Assembly: GCA_963682025.1 (NCBI GenBank)
Contig: OY821519.1
Span: 250,292,358 to 250,356,357 of the forward strand
DNA length: 64,000 nt
Direction of reading: 5' to 3'
DNA from: Cordilura impudica
Lineage: Eukaryota > Arthropoda > Insecta > Diptera > Scathophagidae
A program made the translations under genes and the position numbers. The notes beneath the pieces are model-generated. The model saw only the letters and a list, made by a program, of their open reading frames with translations, did not search any database and was not told the origin of the DNA. Positions 11,113 through 22,800 of this stretch are shown here, piece by piece (position 1 is the first letter of the stretch; the number at the start of each line of letters is the position of its first letter).

Positions 11113-11893
11113 TTATACCCTATATAATGACTTTGTGCTGCTGTTTGTAACAACCAAAAATATTTGACCTAGACCCATCTTTAATTATACCGATCGAATC
11201 AGAATCACTTTCTGAGTTGATTTAACAATGTCCGTCCGTCCGTCCGTCCGTCCGTCCGTCCGTCCGTCTGTGTGTCCATGTAAAGCTTGTAATCAAACTG
11301 CAGGTCGCAAATATGAACGTATTTTGATGAAATTTGGTACATAAGCTTTTATCGGCCATGGGATGAACGCTATTGAAATTGGTGAGAATCGGTCCATGTT
11401 CAGACCTAGCCCCCATACAAATTACCCATATGAAATCGACATAAATTGCCATAAGATCCAAATTGTCATATAGATCTTACTCAAATTGGGTTTGTAGGCG
11501 TTCATTACATCCATTAATGAGTAGTCCAAAAATGATCCCTTTGACCCCATATAGAGCTGCTTCCCGATCTTCACTTAAATCTATTAAAAAACAAAAATAT
11601 TGCACTGATTCTTCTCAAATTTTGTTTGTATATATTTTTGCAAAATACAAGAGACTTTACCAAACATGATCAGGATCGGTCCATTTTTGGACCAAGTCCC
11701 TATATAGATATAGCATCCGATATGAACTTTTTCATATCTGCAGCCAAAAAAATTAATAAAAATCCCACTCAAATTTGGTTTTTGCTTATTTTCTATGTCC
11801 AGTTAGTTGGGCCTAAGAGATAGGGTCTCTAAACGGTTGGTATAGGGTATCGTATAGTCGGTCTAGACCGACTATAATTTTCTTACTTGTTTT
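11113..11893 (+). mobile_element. Helentron/DINE-like element, right arm of palindrome
   Basis: Plus-strand copy. It begins TATACCCTATATAATGACTT, where about 20 bp containing the CACTATGTGGTTTGGG box have been lost between short TAT repeats. It has about nine GTCC units (11230-11265), the full body, and an intact hairpin TAGTCGGTCTAGACCGACTA followed by TTTTCTTACTTGTTTT. Immediately downstream, after ~100 bp, lies a long TTAAGAAAAGGTAC array. Confidence 0.87.
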
Positions 11894-11989
11894 AATTTGT
11901 GTCAGCCAAAAGTAGAAATAGGTCATAATTTGACATTCATTGTTATTGATTACTTATATTTTAAAAAGAGAATTTAATATAAAATTAAT

Positions 11990-13165
11990 ATTTTTAATAA
12001 AATATACTTTTTTAAAGATAAGATGCTTTGTCTAAGAAAATGTACAATTTTAAGAAAATTTACTTTTTTAAGAAAAGGTACTTTGATAAAAAAAATTATC
12101 TTTTTTAAAGTACTTTTATTAAAGTACCTTTAGCGTGATTTTGTAAGAAATTCAAATTTTTTAAGAAAAGGTGCCTTTTTAAGAAATAGTACTTTTTAAG
12201 AAAAGGTACTTTTTAAGAAAAGGTACTTTTTAAGAAAAGGTACTTTTTAAGAAAATGTACTTTTTAAGAAAAGGTACTTTTAAAAAGAATTCACATTTTT
12301 AAGAAAATGTACCTTTTTAAAATATAGTACTTTTATAAGGAATGGTACTTTTATAAGAAAAGTTACTTTTATAAGGAGAGGTACTTTTATAAGAAAAGGT
12401 ACTTTGTTATTAAAGAGTAGTTTTAAGAAAAAGTACTTTTTACGAAAAAGTACTTTTTACGAAAAAGTACTTTTTACGAAAATGTACTTTTTACGAAGAA
12501 GTACTTTTTAAGAAAAGGTACCTTATTAAGAAAATTAACTTTTTTAAGATATGATACTGTTTCAAGAAAATTAACTTTTTTAACAAAATGTGCCTTTTTA
12601 AGGAAATCTCCTTTTTTAAGAAAAACTCATTTCTTAAGAAAAGAAAATATACTTTTTTAAGAAAAAGTTATTTCTAAACAAAATTTACTCTTTTTTGAAA
12701 GGTACTTTATAAAAAAATTGAATTTTTTAAGAAATTGGTACTTCTTAACGAATGAGTACCTTTTTAAGAAAAACTACTTCACATATATAGAAAAATGTAA
12801 CTCTTTAAACAAATGCACTTTTATAGGAAAGATTACTTTTTTAAGAAATGGTTTTTTCATAGGACGGGGTAGTCTTGTAAAAAAAGGCCTTTTTTGAAGA
12901 GGAACTTCTTTAAGAACAGCACTTTTTATTTAAAAAATTATCTTTTTAAGAAAGAGTACTTTTTTATGAAAACGTGTTTTTTGAAGAAAAGGTAACTTTT
13001 TAAGAGAAATTTACTTTAGTTAAAAAATAAGCTTGTTAAAAAAGGTACTTTTTTGAGATGCGGCACTTTTTTAATAAAATGTCCTTTTTTAAGAAAATGT
13101 AGATATATAGGAAAATTTTCTTTTTTAAGAAGAGGTCCTTTTAAAGGTCCTTTTTTTTACAAGGA
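11990..13165 (+). repeat. ~1.2-kb degenerate TTAAGAAAAGGTACTTTT array
   Basis: Tandem, length-variable units of about 17-21 bp around TTTTTAAGAAAAGGTACTTT. Locally homogeneous runs (12195-12270, and 12430-12500 with ACGAAAAAGTACTTTTT) point to recent local expansion inside an otherwise very diverged array. Stops occur in all frames. It lies between the 3' end of one Helentron copy and the 5' end of another. Confidence 0.8.
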
Positions 13166-13206
13166 CTGACATCAATGTTTTAGCAAAATGTCAGAACTGT
13201 ATTTTT

Positions 13207-13548
13207 GTACCCTATACCACTATGTGGTCAGAGTATAATGCGATTGTGCTGATGTTATGGAATATTAAAATTATTTGATCTACCCATTCTTTATTATACC
13301 GATTCACTCAGAATTACTTTCTGAGTTGATTTAGCTGTGTCCATACGCCCGTCCGTCCATATATCCGTCCGTATGTGTATCCGTGTAAACCTTGAAATCA
13401 AACATCAGGATGCAAATGTGAATATCTTTGGAAGAAATATATAAGCTTTTATCGGCCTTAGGACGAACTCTTTGAAATTGTTGAAAATCGGTACATGTTC
13501 ATAACTAGTCCCCATACAAATGTTCTCTAAGAGATCGAATTAAAGATA
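13207..13548 (+). mobile_element. Helentron/DINE-like copy, 3'-truncated
   Basis: Begins GTACCCTATACCACTATGTG and runs through the TTATTATACCGATTCACTCAGAA box and a degenerate GTCC tract (CGCCCGTCCGTCCATATATCCGTCCG). It continues to CCCCATACAAATGTTCTCTAAGAGATCGA and stops there; the hairpin half is absent. More diverged than the 10-12 kb pair. Confidence 0.8.
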
Positions 13549-13837
13549 CATTCAAAAGATAATTCAATTATTGCAAGAGAAAACAACACTTTTAAGTTAA
13601 ACATCGAAATTAAGGGGCAAAAATAAGGTTTACCTGGTTACCGATAACCCAAAATCTAATATTAACAAAAAATCATTTGAGTCCGATCACAGGGGAGATG
13701 TGTAAACATCTGGTAATTAAAATTTTTTTTTGGCACTTTTTAAAAACAAAGAAAAAGCGTCATCTATGTATCACTAATAGCAAATCAACTCAGGAGCTCT
13801 GCTAATATAAAAACATTTATTATTATATATTATTTTA

Positions 13838-14122
13838 ACTTGTTAATTTTTAATTTTTCGTTTATTATTTTTCATTTTTCGTTTTTCATTTTTCATATTT
13901 TTTTTCATTTTTTATTTTTCATTTTTTATTTTTCATTTTTTCATTTTTCATTTTTTGTTTTTCATTTTTTATTTTTCTTTTTAATTTTTTTATTTTCCAT
14001 TTTTTATTTCTCTTTTTCGTTTTTTATTTGAAATTTTTTATTTTTCATTTTTCGTTTTTCATTTTTCATTTTTTATTTTTCATTTTTTATTTTTCATTTT
14101 CAATTTTTTATTTTTCATTTAA
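13838..14122 (+). repeat. TTTTTCAT / TTTTTTATTTTTCAT minisatellite
   Basis: Almost only T, with CA or A every 7-14 bases, in units TTTTTCATTTTT and TTTTTTATTTTTCATTT. The apparent Phe/Ser/Ile-rich peptides in this stretch come from the repeat and are not genes. Confidence 0.8.
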
Positions 14123-14369
14123 GGTTATTACATATCATAATTTTTTCACCAATACAATCATAAGTCACACCGATTTTGTCTTACGGCTCACATGTTACGC
14201 TGTTTTTGTGATTGTATTGTGAAATAAAAATTTACCCCCATGCGCGTATAGATGTTTACACATGAAAAAATTATTTTCGAAACTAAATAAAGAAATTTTT
14301 GCTAAAAAAAAACTTAAGTGTGAAATTTTTGCTTCATTGTAAAAGCCTTTATAACTCTGAATTTTTTTT

Positions 14370-14683
14370 ACTAATTTTTTTCGGTTAACCGAATGAGAAA
14401 TAACCGGTTAACCGTCTTATAAAAATATTGTTTAATAATTATTGGGAGAAAAACCTGTTTAATCGAATTTTCGGTTAACCGGTATCCACATAACCGCTAG
14501 TAGGCTGAAATCCAAAATTTTTTCCCGTCGTCAACCTGCATTAGGACTTTTAGGAAATTATTTTTCCCCTCTTTCATGTCTCAATTTTTTTCAACGGTTA
14601 ACCGGCCATCAATAAAAATAATCTTTAAATTATTGCAGTAGGAAAAAGCCTAAAATTACGGGCAAAACACGTGAATGCGGTTA
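14370..14683 (+). repeat. Diverged CGGTTAACCG satellite, first block
   Basis: Contains TTCGGTTAACCGAATGAGAAA, TAACCGGTTAACCG, TTCGGTTAACCGGTATCC and CAACGGTTAACCGGCCATCAAT. These are the same box types as in the large block at 19880-24560. No ORF. Confidence 0.65.
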
Positions 14684-15542
14684 AACGGTTATTCGAATAA
14701 AATTTATTAATGGGCTAGAGCTAAAAATATTTTTTGGTATCATTAAGCTAAAAATATGTACTCGTATATTGCCCTTGACTTCAAAAATTAATTTTTTTGG
14801 TCACATTCTTAATTCAGACAACCCTGTGTAAACGTACTTTTTTACCCTCAATCAAATATCGAGGGAAGAATATCTAAAATCTGATAGATTAGGGCAATTT
14901 TCTTACCCTGTTATTTGATATAAGACAAAAAGCCAATTTTTGGAATTTTATCTGGTTTTTTAGGTTAATCAGAAAATGTCAGTCAATCATTGTCCAGGGA
15001 AAAAAACTTTTTTGGAAAAATTCGAAATTTGGGACAAAAGAGTGTTTTTGGTTTTTCGATTATCCGAACACGAATGGCCTAAGTGCGAACAATCTTTTCT
15101 CTAATTTGATTCAACGGTTATTCGAATAAAATTTATTAATGGGCTAGAGCTAAAAATATTTTTTGGTATCATTAAGCTAAAAATATGTACTCGTATATTG
15201 CCCTTGACTTCAAAAATTAATTTTTTTGGTCACATTCTTAATTCAGACAACCCTGTGTAAACGTACTTTTTTACCCTCAATCAAATATCGAGGGAAGAAT
15301 ATCTAAAATCTGATAGATTAGGGCAATTTTCTTACCCTGTTATTTGATATAAGACAAAAAGCCAATTTTTGGAATTTTATCTGGTTTTTTAGGTTAATCA
15401 GAAAATGTCAGTCAATCATTGTCCAGGGAAAAAAACTTTTTTGGAAAAATTCGAAATTTGGGACAAAAGAGTGTTTTTGGTTTTTCGATTATCCGAACAC
15501 GAATGGCCTAAGTGCGAACAATCTTTTCTCTAATTTGATTCA
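14684..15542 (+). repeat. Perfect 429-bp tandem duplication
   Basis: Unit 1 (14684-15112) and unit 2 (15113-15541) read identically by eye from AACGGTTATTCGAATAAAAT to CTCTAATTTGATTC. The offset is 429 throughout. The unit belongs to the CGGTTAACCG satellite family, whose neighbouring monomers are very diverged, so this duplication is recent or is an assembly artefact. Confidence 0.9.
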
Positions 15543-15715
15543 GTAAAAAAAATGTGGGAGGTTTTACTACTTTTTTAAAAGAGGCTGGTTTTTAAGCCCG
15601 ATAGAAGTTTAAATTGTAAAAAACACAACAAATTAAATTAAATATTCTAACCCATAAAAACAAAGTTTTTATTAAAACTCTTTCTTTCCTTACGGATATG
15701 AGTTTTGAATATCTC

Positions 15716-16555
15716 CGTGACTGTGGGTGACTGTATATGACTATCTTAAAATTAATCTTTGGCCACAACAAGTCTAAGGACAAAGTTTCAGATCCATCGG
15801 ATGAGGGGAAGTGGGTTTTAATCTCTCAGTGACTGTCGTGACTATGCGTGACTGTGCGTGACTACCCCAAAATTAATCTATAGTCACAACAAGACTATCG
15901 ACCAAGTTTCAGATCGATCGGATAAGGCGAAATGGTTTTTAGATCACTACGTGACTGTGCGTGACTATGCGTGACTGTGCGTGACTGTGCGTGACTATGT
16001 CAAAGTTAATCTTTTTTCAGAGCAAGTCTATCGACCTAGTTTCAGATCGATCGGATAAGGGGAAATGGGTTTTAGATCACTACGTGACTGCGCGTGACCA
16101 TGCGTGACTGTGCGTGACTAAGTCAAAGTTAATCTTTTTTCCACAGCAAGTGTATGGACCAAGTTTCAGATCGATCGGATGAAGGCAAATGACATTTAGA
16201 TCACTCTGTGACTGTGCGTGGCTATGCGTGACTATGCGTGACTATGTCAAACTTAATATTTTTTCACAGCAAGTCTATCGACCAAGTTTCAGATCGATCG
16301 GATAAGGGGAAGTGGGTTTTACATCACTACGTGACTGCGCGTGACCATGCGTGACTGTGCGTGACTAAGTCAAAGTTAATCTTCTTTCACAGCGAGCGTA
16401 TGGACTAAGTTTCAGATCGATCGGATGAGGGGAAATGACATTTAGATCACCCCGTGACTGCGCGTGACTACCCCAAAAATAATCTTTAGTCACAACAAGA
16501 CTATGGGCCAAGTTTCAGATCAATTGGATGAGGGGAATGGGGTCCACCCACGACA
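15716..16555 (+). repeat. ~122-bp tandem array with GTGACTRTGC sub-repeats
   Basis: Seven units are marked by AAGTTTCAGATCGATCGGAT-like text at about 15782, 15903, 16035, 16161, 16283, 16407 and 16510 (spacing about 103-133). Each carries a 10-bp sub-repeat, GTGACTGTGC/GTGACTATGC, in 2-5 copies, then CAAAGTTAATCTTTTTTCACAG. Related text recurs at 47490-47580, ending in a similar GAGTATGAGTTAAAAGAAA. It directly adjoins a mariner-like pseudogene. Confidence 0.8.
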
Positions 16556-16589
16556 TAAAGACAGAGTATGTGTTAAAAGAAAGAGTTTC

Positions 16590-17465
16590 AAAAAAATTTT
16601 TTTTATTCGAAAGATCAATACATGGCATTAACATTTAAAAATACTTTCGGGCATAAAGCCACCGCTACTGATTTTGACGAAGCACATTATGGACGTCCAA
16701 TAATGCTCCACTTTTTCGAGCATTGCAGGCCATATGTTACGAATAACACGAACAATATTGGCCTCCATGGTGTCAATTGTCGCTGGTTTATCAGCATAAA
16801 CCAGTGACTTCACGTAGCCCTATAGGAAATAATCGAGAGGTGTCAAATCGGAGGCTAATTGACAGGTCCATTTCTCGAAATCAACTTATTGCCATATTTT
16901 GATTCCAATAAGTCGATGGTTGTGGTCGCCTACCAAACGGTGCATTTTTCACGATTTAATGGAGTCGGTAGGATTTGTGGTGGATTGGTCTCTCTCCAAA
17001 TGTGGCAATTTTGTTTATTAACAAACCCGTTAAGCCAAAAATGAGCCTCATCGCTGAAAAAAATTTTACGATAAAACAACTTGCCTAGTGCCCAATCGGC
17101 GAAAATTTTCCTCATAGTGGACGGACAGAGTCCTAATTCCTGCGACCGACGACGAATCGATAAATTTTTATCTTCTTCCACACTTTCGTTTACAGTGGCA
17201 ATATTCTCTTTAGTATGCACATTCCTTCCACGTGTTGGTGTTACTGCATCACTTTGAGAGTATGTGGTATGAAATCTATTCTCAGTTCGCGTATGGCTTG
17301 CTCAGATGGAGGATTAAGTGCGCCATAAAAATAAGAAATTCGTCTATAAGTTACGCGAATCGACGACTGATTTTCAAAAGGAAATTCGGATAATTTGGTA
17401 GTGTGGCTCAAGCGTGAATCAATTCATGATGATTTGCCCTTTTCATTTGAACACTCTTTATAAAA
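16590..17465 (-). pseudogene. Mariner/Tc1-superfamily transposase pseudogene
   Basis: Read on the minus strand from about 17440: an N-terminal HTH relic (SIRVTYRRISYFYGALNPPS, EQAIRELRIDF), a linker, then KENIATVNESVEEDKNLSIR and RRSQELGLCPSTMRKI. It continues FYRKIFFSDEAHFWLNGFVN and KQNCHIWRE up to EKCTVW. The text then jumps to TIDLLESKYGNKLISRNGPV, so the block that normally contains the second catalytic Asp is deleted. A frameshift at about 16850 leads to ASDLTPLDYFL (third-acid region) with a stop after FL. The C-terminal KSLVYADKPATIDTMEANI, ending at 16628, is intact. A second deletion joins MRKIFADWAL. Long, well-conserved pieces, but clearly inactive. Same family as 590-1690. Confidence 0.85.
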
Positions 17466-18942
17466 GTTTATTTTACAATTACCATTTTAATTAACACTTA
17501 AAGTAGCACCAATATTTTATGTCTGGTATTTAAGTTTAAGATAGGACTGACTTAACATTAATCATAACCTTTTTAAAAGCAATTAAGAAATGTTTAACTC
17601 TAATACAACATTTAAAAATCTTTCAACTACCAAAAAACAAAAAAAGGAAACATTCTTGTAGTTAACAAGAACATTTAACAGAACATGACATATTCAGCTG
17701 CTCCAATTAACTCGATTAACGTCAATCTTATCCCAAAAATAAAAACAACACCTTACAAAAAATAAATCTAACAAACAAACCAATTGATCTTGAAAAAAAT
17801 AAACAACAAAAACTAACAAAAACTTATATTTTTCTTAGTAATCAAACAAGCAAATAGAATTTAAAAGAAAGGAAAAAACAGATTGCAGATTGTTTAACCT
17901 GTCGTCATCAATTCAAAAAGAAAAAAAAAGACTAAAGTATGAATATAAAATCTTAAACTCAAATCAGCAGGAGGAGCTCTAAAAAAACAGCAGATGTATA
18001 ACAAAAGAGCAATTTTTATTTTGGTCAAAAGTCATCTGGCGTTTGGTCGAAATTTTACTTATTTATGTATATTTTTTAAATACACACTTATGAAGGAAAT
18101 CTTCTTACTATTACAACAACAACAAAAATTATTGAAATTTTTTTCAAGTGCTCTCTTCAGTTATAAGGAGAAGATTTATTATAGAAAAAAAAAAAAAAAA
18201 AAACCATACGAACCTTTGACGATGCAACCAAATACTAAACGCATAATTATACAACACAGCAGGTAAAAACAAAAAATACACAATAAAATACCTGGTCATC
18301 TTTAAAAGTGTTCTGTTGTATATATTCAATGGATCAATTCACAAGATATTATTTATAAAAACACAAAATACGCGCTTGGAGTTCAGCTCCTTTTTTCATT
18401 GTTTTTTTTTAATATTTTTAATAAAAAATGGCAGGTGTTTTTTCAAAGGTTTTTTTTATTATCATTTCATAATATTTTTTTTTTTGTTTGAATTATGAAA
18501 TTATATGGTGGTTTCATATTTAACTATATTACACATAATTTGATTTTGTTTCATTTCTCTTTCAATTCTAAGGATTTTTTATAAATTCTGTGTGTTCTAT
18601 GCATTTGAAATCATATTAAAATTATTCTGACCAAATGTCTATTGCAACATTTATTTTTGGTTTTCAATTTCAATTTCAATTCGCTTTCAAAAGCCAGCCT
18701 GTGGTTAATTCGATGATCATGTATCATTTAATGGGAAACAAGATCACCTACAATGATCACGTTTTGTTGTTCAAAGATTTTTATCAATCGACTGGCTTAC
18801 CTTTACTAAAAATAATCCATAAGTACAGTAGTGGATGGAAAACTAGAAGTACTAAATTTTCTTTGAAAAGTAAAAAATTAAACTATTTTATACAGCTGAA
18901 CATTGTTAGTGGTCGTTAGTCAACCGTCATATAGATGAATTT
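17466..18942. other. AT-rich DNA, nothing recognised
   Basis: A-rich text with an 18-A run at about 18186, a CAACAACAACAA stretch at 18116, and T-rich runs at 18400-18500. The longest frames (90-94 codons, at 17994-18266 and 18635-18919) have no recognisable domain and are probably chance. Confidence 0.4.
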
Positions 18943-19720
18943 TTATATTCTATACCACTATGTGGTTTGGGTATAATGACTTTGTGCTGCTGTTTGTAAC
19001 TACCAAAAATATTTGATCCAGACCCATCTTTTATTATACCGATCGACTCAGAATCATTTTCTGAGTCGATTTAGCGAAGTCCGTCCGTCCGTCCGTCTGT
19101 GTGTCCATGTAAATCTTGTAATTAAACTACAGGTCGAAAATATAAATATATTTTGATGAAATTTGGCATATAAGCCATCGGAGGAAAGATATTGAAATTG
19201 GTGAAATTCGGTCCATGTTCAGACCTAGTTCCCATACAAATGACCCCTATGAAATCGACATAAATTGCCATAAGATCCAAATTATCATACAGATCTCAAT
19301 CAAATTGGGTTTGTATGTGTTTATTATATCCATTAATCAGTAGTCCAAAAATAATCCCTATAGGACAATTCTTAGTCATAGGTCCCATATTGAGCTGCTT
19401 CTTCACTTAAATCTATTAAAAAAAACAAAAATATGGCACATATTTTTCTCAAATTTAGTTAGGTTCAAAATATAAGTGATTTTACCAAATATAGTCAGGA
19501 TCGGGTTATTTTTCGACCTAGTCCCCATATAAATATAGCACTCGATGTGAACTTTCTCATATCTACAGACAAAAAAAAAATTAAAAACAATTCCCCTCAA
19601 ATTTGGTTTATGCTTATTTTCTATATGCAATTAGTTGGAATGAAGCGATGGGGTCTCTAAACCATGGTATAGGGTATCGTATAGTCGGTGTAGACCGACT
19701 ATAATTTTCTTACTTGTTTT
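18943..19720 (+). mobile_element. Helentron/DINE-like element, near full length
   Basis: Begins TATATTCTATACCACTATGTGG and has GACTCAGAATCATTTTCTGAGTC (a local inverted repeat), three or four GTCC units, and the full body. It ends with GGTATAGGGTATCGTATAG, the hairpin AGTCGGTGTAGACCGACT and TTTTCTTACTTGTTTT. Its 3' end is immediately followed by a mariner transposase fragment. Confidence 0.85.
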
Positions 19721-19733
19721 TTGATATTTTAGA

Positions 19734-19850
19734 ATGATGGATGAAACATGGATCCATTGCAACACACTGGAGACTAACCACCACTCTACACAATAGATTT
19801 CTCCAGCCGAAACGACGTCTAGGAAGGCCAAATGAGCTTATCTGAAATAA
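19734..19850 (+). pseudogene. Mariner transposase fragment (DETWIH motif)
   Basis: One frame reads MMDETWIHCNTLETNHHSTQ, stop, ISPAETTSRKA. This matches the first catalytic-Asp region of mariner transposases (DETWIH..TPETK..S..W). Only ~35 codons remain, directly next to a Helentron 3' end. Confidence 0.65.
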
Positions 19851-19879
19851 TCCTCATTGATTACTTTAAATACGAAAAT

Positions 19880-22800
19880 ATAATAAATGGTGAATATTAT
19901 TCAAACTTTTTGTACCGATACAAGGGCGTTTATAAAAAAAGACCAGATTTGGCCAAAATTCCATAAGGCTATGAATATCTACTTCATTCTCGCACTATTA
20001 ATGAATTGAATACTTTGACCTACACTTTTTTCCAATACCGCCTTTTTGTAAACCGGTTTCTTTTTACGTTAACGGAATACAAAAAAAAAAAAACGTTTAA
20101 TCGCCAAACTCCATGAATATGGCTATGAATTGCTACCTCATCCACTTAGAATTAATGAATGGAATATTTCAACCTGCTCTTTTTCTTTTAAAACCGATTT
20201 TTTTAGGTTAACCGAATACAAAAAATCGTTTAATCGCCACAAATATAAAAAAACAACTAAATATAACTAAAGTATTGTTAAGAGAAAATAAAACTATTAA
20301 GGTAAACACCGAATTTTCCGGTTTTCCGATTAGCCGAAGACCAATGACCTGAGATTTTTCTATAAAAAAAAATAATTTTAAAAATTTTGCTTTTATTTTA
20401 AAAGCTGCCCTTGAGATAAAAATATTATAAAACTTTAATTAAAGCGATTTTATATAAGATCCCGTTTTCTTATAACCGAATGAAAAAAACCCACTAAATG
20501 GAATTCAAAAATATTATTAAACAAACGACAGGTGAAAAAAAAAATATTAAGAGAAAACCAGAAATTTATGAAAAACTGGGTGGTCAGGTAACCGGTTGTC
20601 CGAAAAGTAATGAACTAAAATCAAGAATTTTTATATATATTTTGTTAAGTACAATTGCATAAAAAAAGTATAATTATCTTTTAAAAATTTCTTTTTTTGG
20701 TCTTACCTTGTTAATCGATAGAAGGCAAGAAAAAGTATTGCTTGACTTTTAGCCTGTTTTTTGGTTAACGGAATGCAAAGAAATCGGTTAATCGCCCACT
20801 AATTTAATATATAACTAGAGGATCCCTGCTGCTCCGCCAAGAGAAGTTAACGTAGAGTAATGCCAAAATATGCCAAGAGAAGTTAACGTACAGTCAAAGT
20901 AAAGTTGACTGTTCACGCATAACTTTCCTCAAACTCAACGAATTTAAGCAGTTAATAGCTCAAAAGAAAGAGCTTGATCCACTGAATGTTCCTAGACTTA
21001 TGTCAACAGCCTACGTTGATTACAACTCTAGTTATAGACGTTTGAGTGAAGGAAAATATTGAAAAAATCTTGAAAATAGTATAACTTGAATAAGGTGGGA
21101 GTTGAGTAAATTCCAATGCTTGATGACATATCTGTGTCTAAATACCTTTCATAAAGAAATGAAGGAAATCGGCCGGACAGAACGGCCAGGCGGACTGACT
21201 TTAGTTTTTATAAATTCTTTTAATATATAAGATTCAACTATTGTGAGAGAAAACTACGAAATTGAAGGGGAAAAGGTGTTATTTTGGTCCACTGATTTTC
21301 TGATTAGCCGGAACACTAATGATCCGATATAAATAATTTGATTTGAATTATTGGCAATATACAAATAATGAAATTCAAAAAATAAAACTGAAATGTGAAT
21401 ATTTTGTTTTTATCTTAGAAACAGGCTAGTAATAAAACAAAATTTTTGGAAAGCCATTTTTTCGGTTAAGCAAACGAAAAAAATTATGAATTTATGAAAA
21501 ATTAGAATTTTCAGTTAAAAATATTTAAAAACTGTAATAAAATGGAATTTCTTAAAAGCCATGTTTCGCTTAACCGATCATGAAAAAAGCGGTTAACTGC
21601 CGTTGAAATAAATAATCGGTAAGAACAAAACCTTAAGTTAAAATCTGACAGTTATGAAGAAACCTGGTTTTTGGTCTTGACATATCCGCTAATGGTTTAA
21701 AATCCACAATTGCTACTATATTATTTTGTCAAATATAATTAATTGTGAAATATAATTTTATTAACCCTGTGCTCGACATCACTGGAAAGTTGTTTTGCCC
21801 TCTTTCATGGTATTTTATGGCCGAAAAATAATTTTTAAGGAAAAAGCCGAAATTAATGGCCAAATCTAAAATATTATTTGCCTTGTTTTGCTAAATACAC
21901 ATAATATAAGAAAAAAAAAATATTTTTCGCCATATTCCTCTATGGTAACTCTGTCTCTAAAAGTATCAATCGCCTCATTCAAATTTCAGGAGAGAATATA
22001 AAAAAACCATAAGAAGTCTTAATTTTTTAAAAGGTTAACTGGCCGTCAACGAATATTATTATTAAGTTATAGTTGTATAAAAACTTAATTTCGAGAAAAT
22101 TCCAAAATTTGGGGAAAAAAGCAATGTTTTCGGTTAATCAGTTACTATTTAAAATTATTAATGGCCTGAAACTAAAATTTTTTTTTGTATTATTTTTATT
22201 AAATAATCGATGAGAGCAAAATACTTAAGTATAATATGAAATTTCTGCAAAGCCAGGGTTTTCAGTAAACCGGTTATCCGAAGTGTAATAGACTAAAATC
22301 AAAAATTATATTATTTTATTAAATACAAATGCACGAAAAATATAATATTTAAGCAATTTCTTTTAAAAATATCTTCTTTGATCAATAACCCTATATTAGG
22401 CATCTCTGGAAAGTTTTTTGCCTTATTTCATGTGTCAGAGAATAAATATTTGCAACTAAAAGAACACATAATTTATTTTAAACCAGTTTTTCCAATAACC
22501 GAATAAACGATTAACCGCCCATCAGTAAAAGAAAATTATTAAGTTATAGCAGTAAACAACTGTTAATTCAAAACCCGAAATTACCCAGATTTACACATTT
22601 TCATGGTCTGGAATATTTTTATGGAGTTATGACCGTTTAAAGTTGCTACTAACACATACATAAAATTATACAATGCTATGTGTGTGTTGTTTTCTTAATT
22701 TAAAATGCTTTGAATTGTGAAGCATACCTTTAGGGACTTTATTAAATGAAAAAATAAAGTTTCCTAGAATTTGCGCTTGAATTTCGAGTGCTGGATACTG

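Larger units (their letters stand above)
10289..11893. repeat. ~1.6-kb near-perfect inverted repeat (head-to-head Helentron pair)
   Basis: Two ~790-bp copies face each other around a 23-bp spacer (11090-11112). Matching landmarks are symmetric about one centre: 10359/11823, 10556/11626 and 10721/11461 all sum to 22182, so there is no net indel across that part. Visible differences are a two-unit change in the GGAC tract, a 6-bp TGATTC indel, scattered substitutions, and the loss of about 20 bp at the right copy's 5' tip. Confidence 0.85.

Noticed and set aside
13840..14222. Phe/Ile/Ser-rich frames of 63-64 codons
   Set aside because: Direct translation of the TTTTTCAT minisatellite.
18635..18919. 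94-codon frame
   Set aside because: Starts with a repeated FQFQFQ run from TTTCAA repeats; no recognisable domain.
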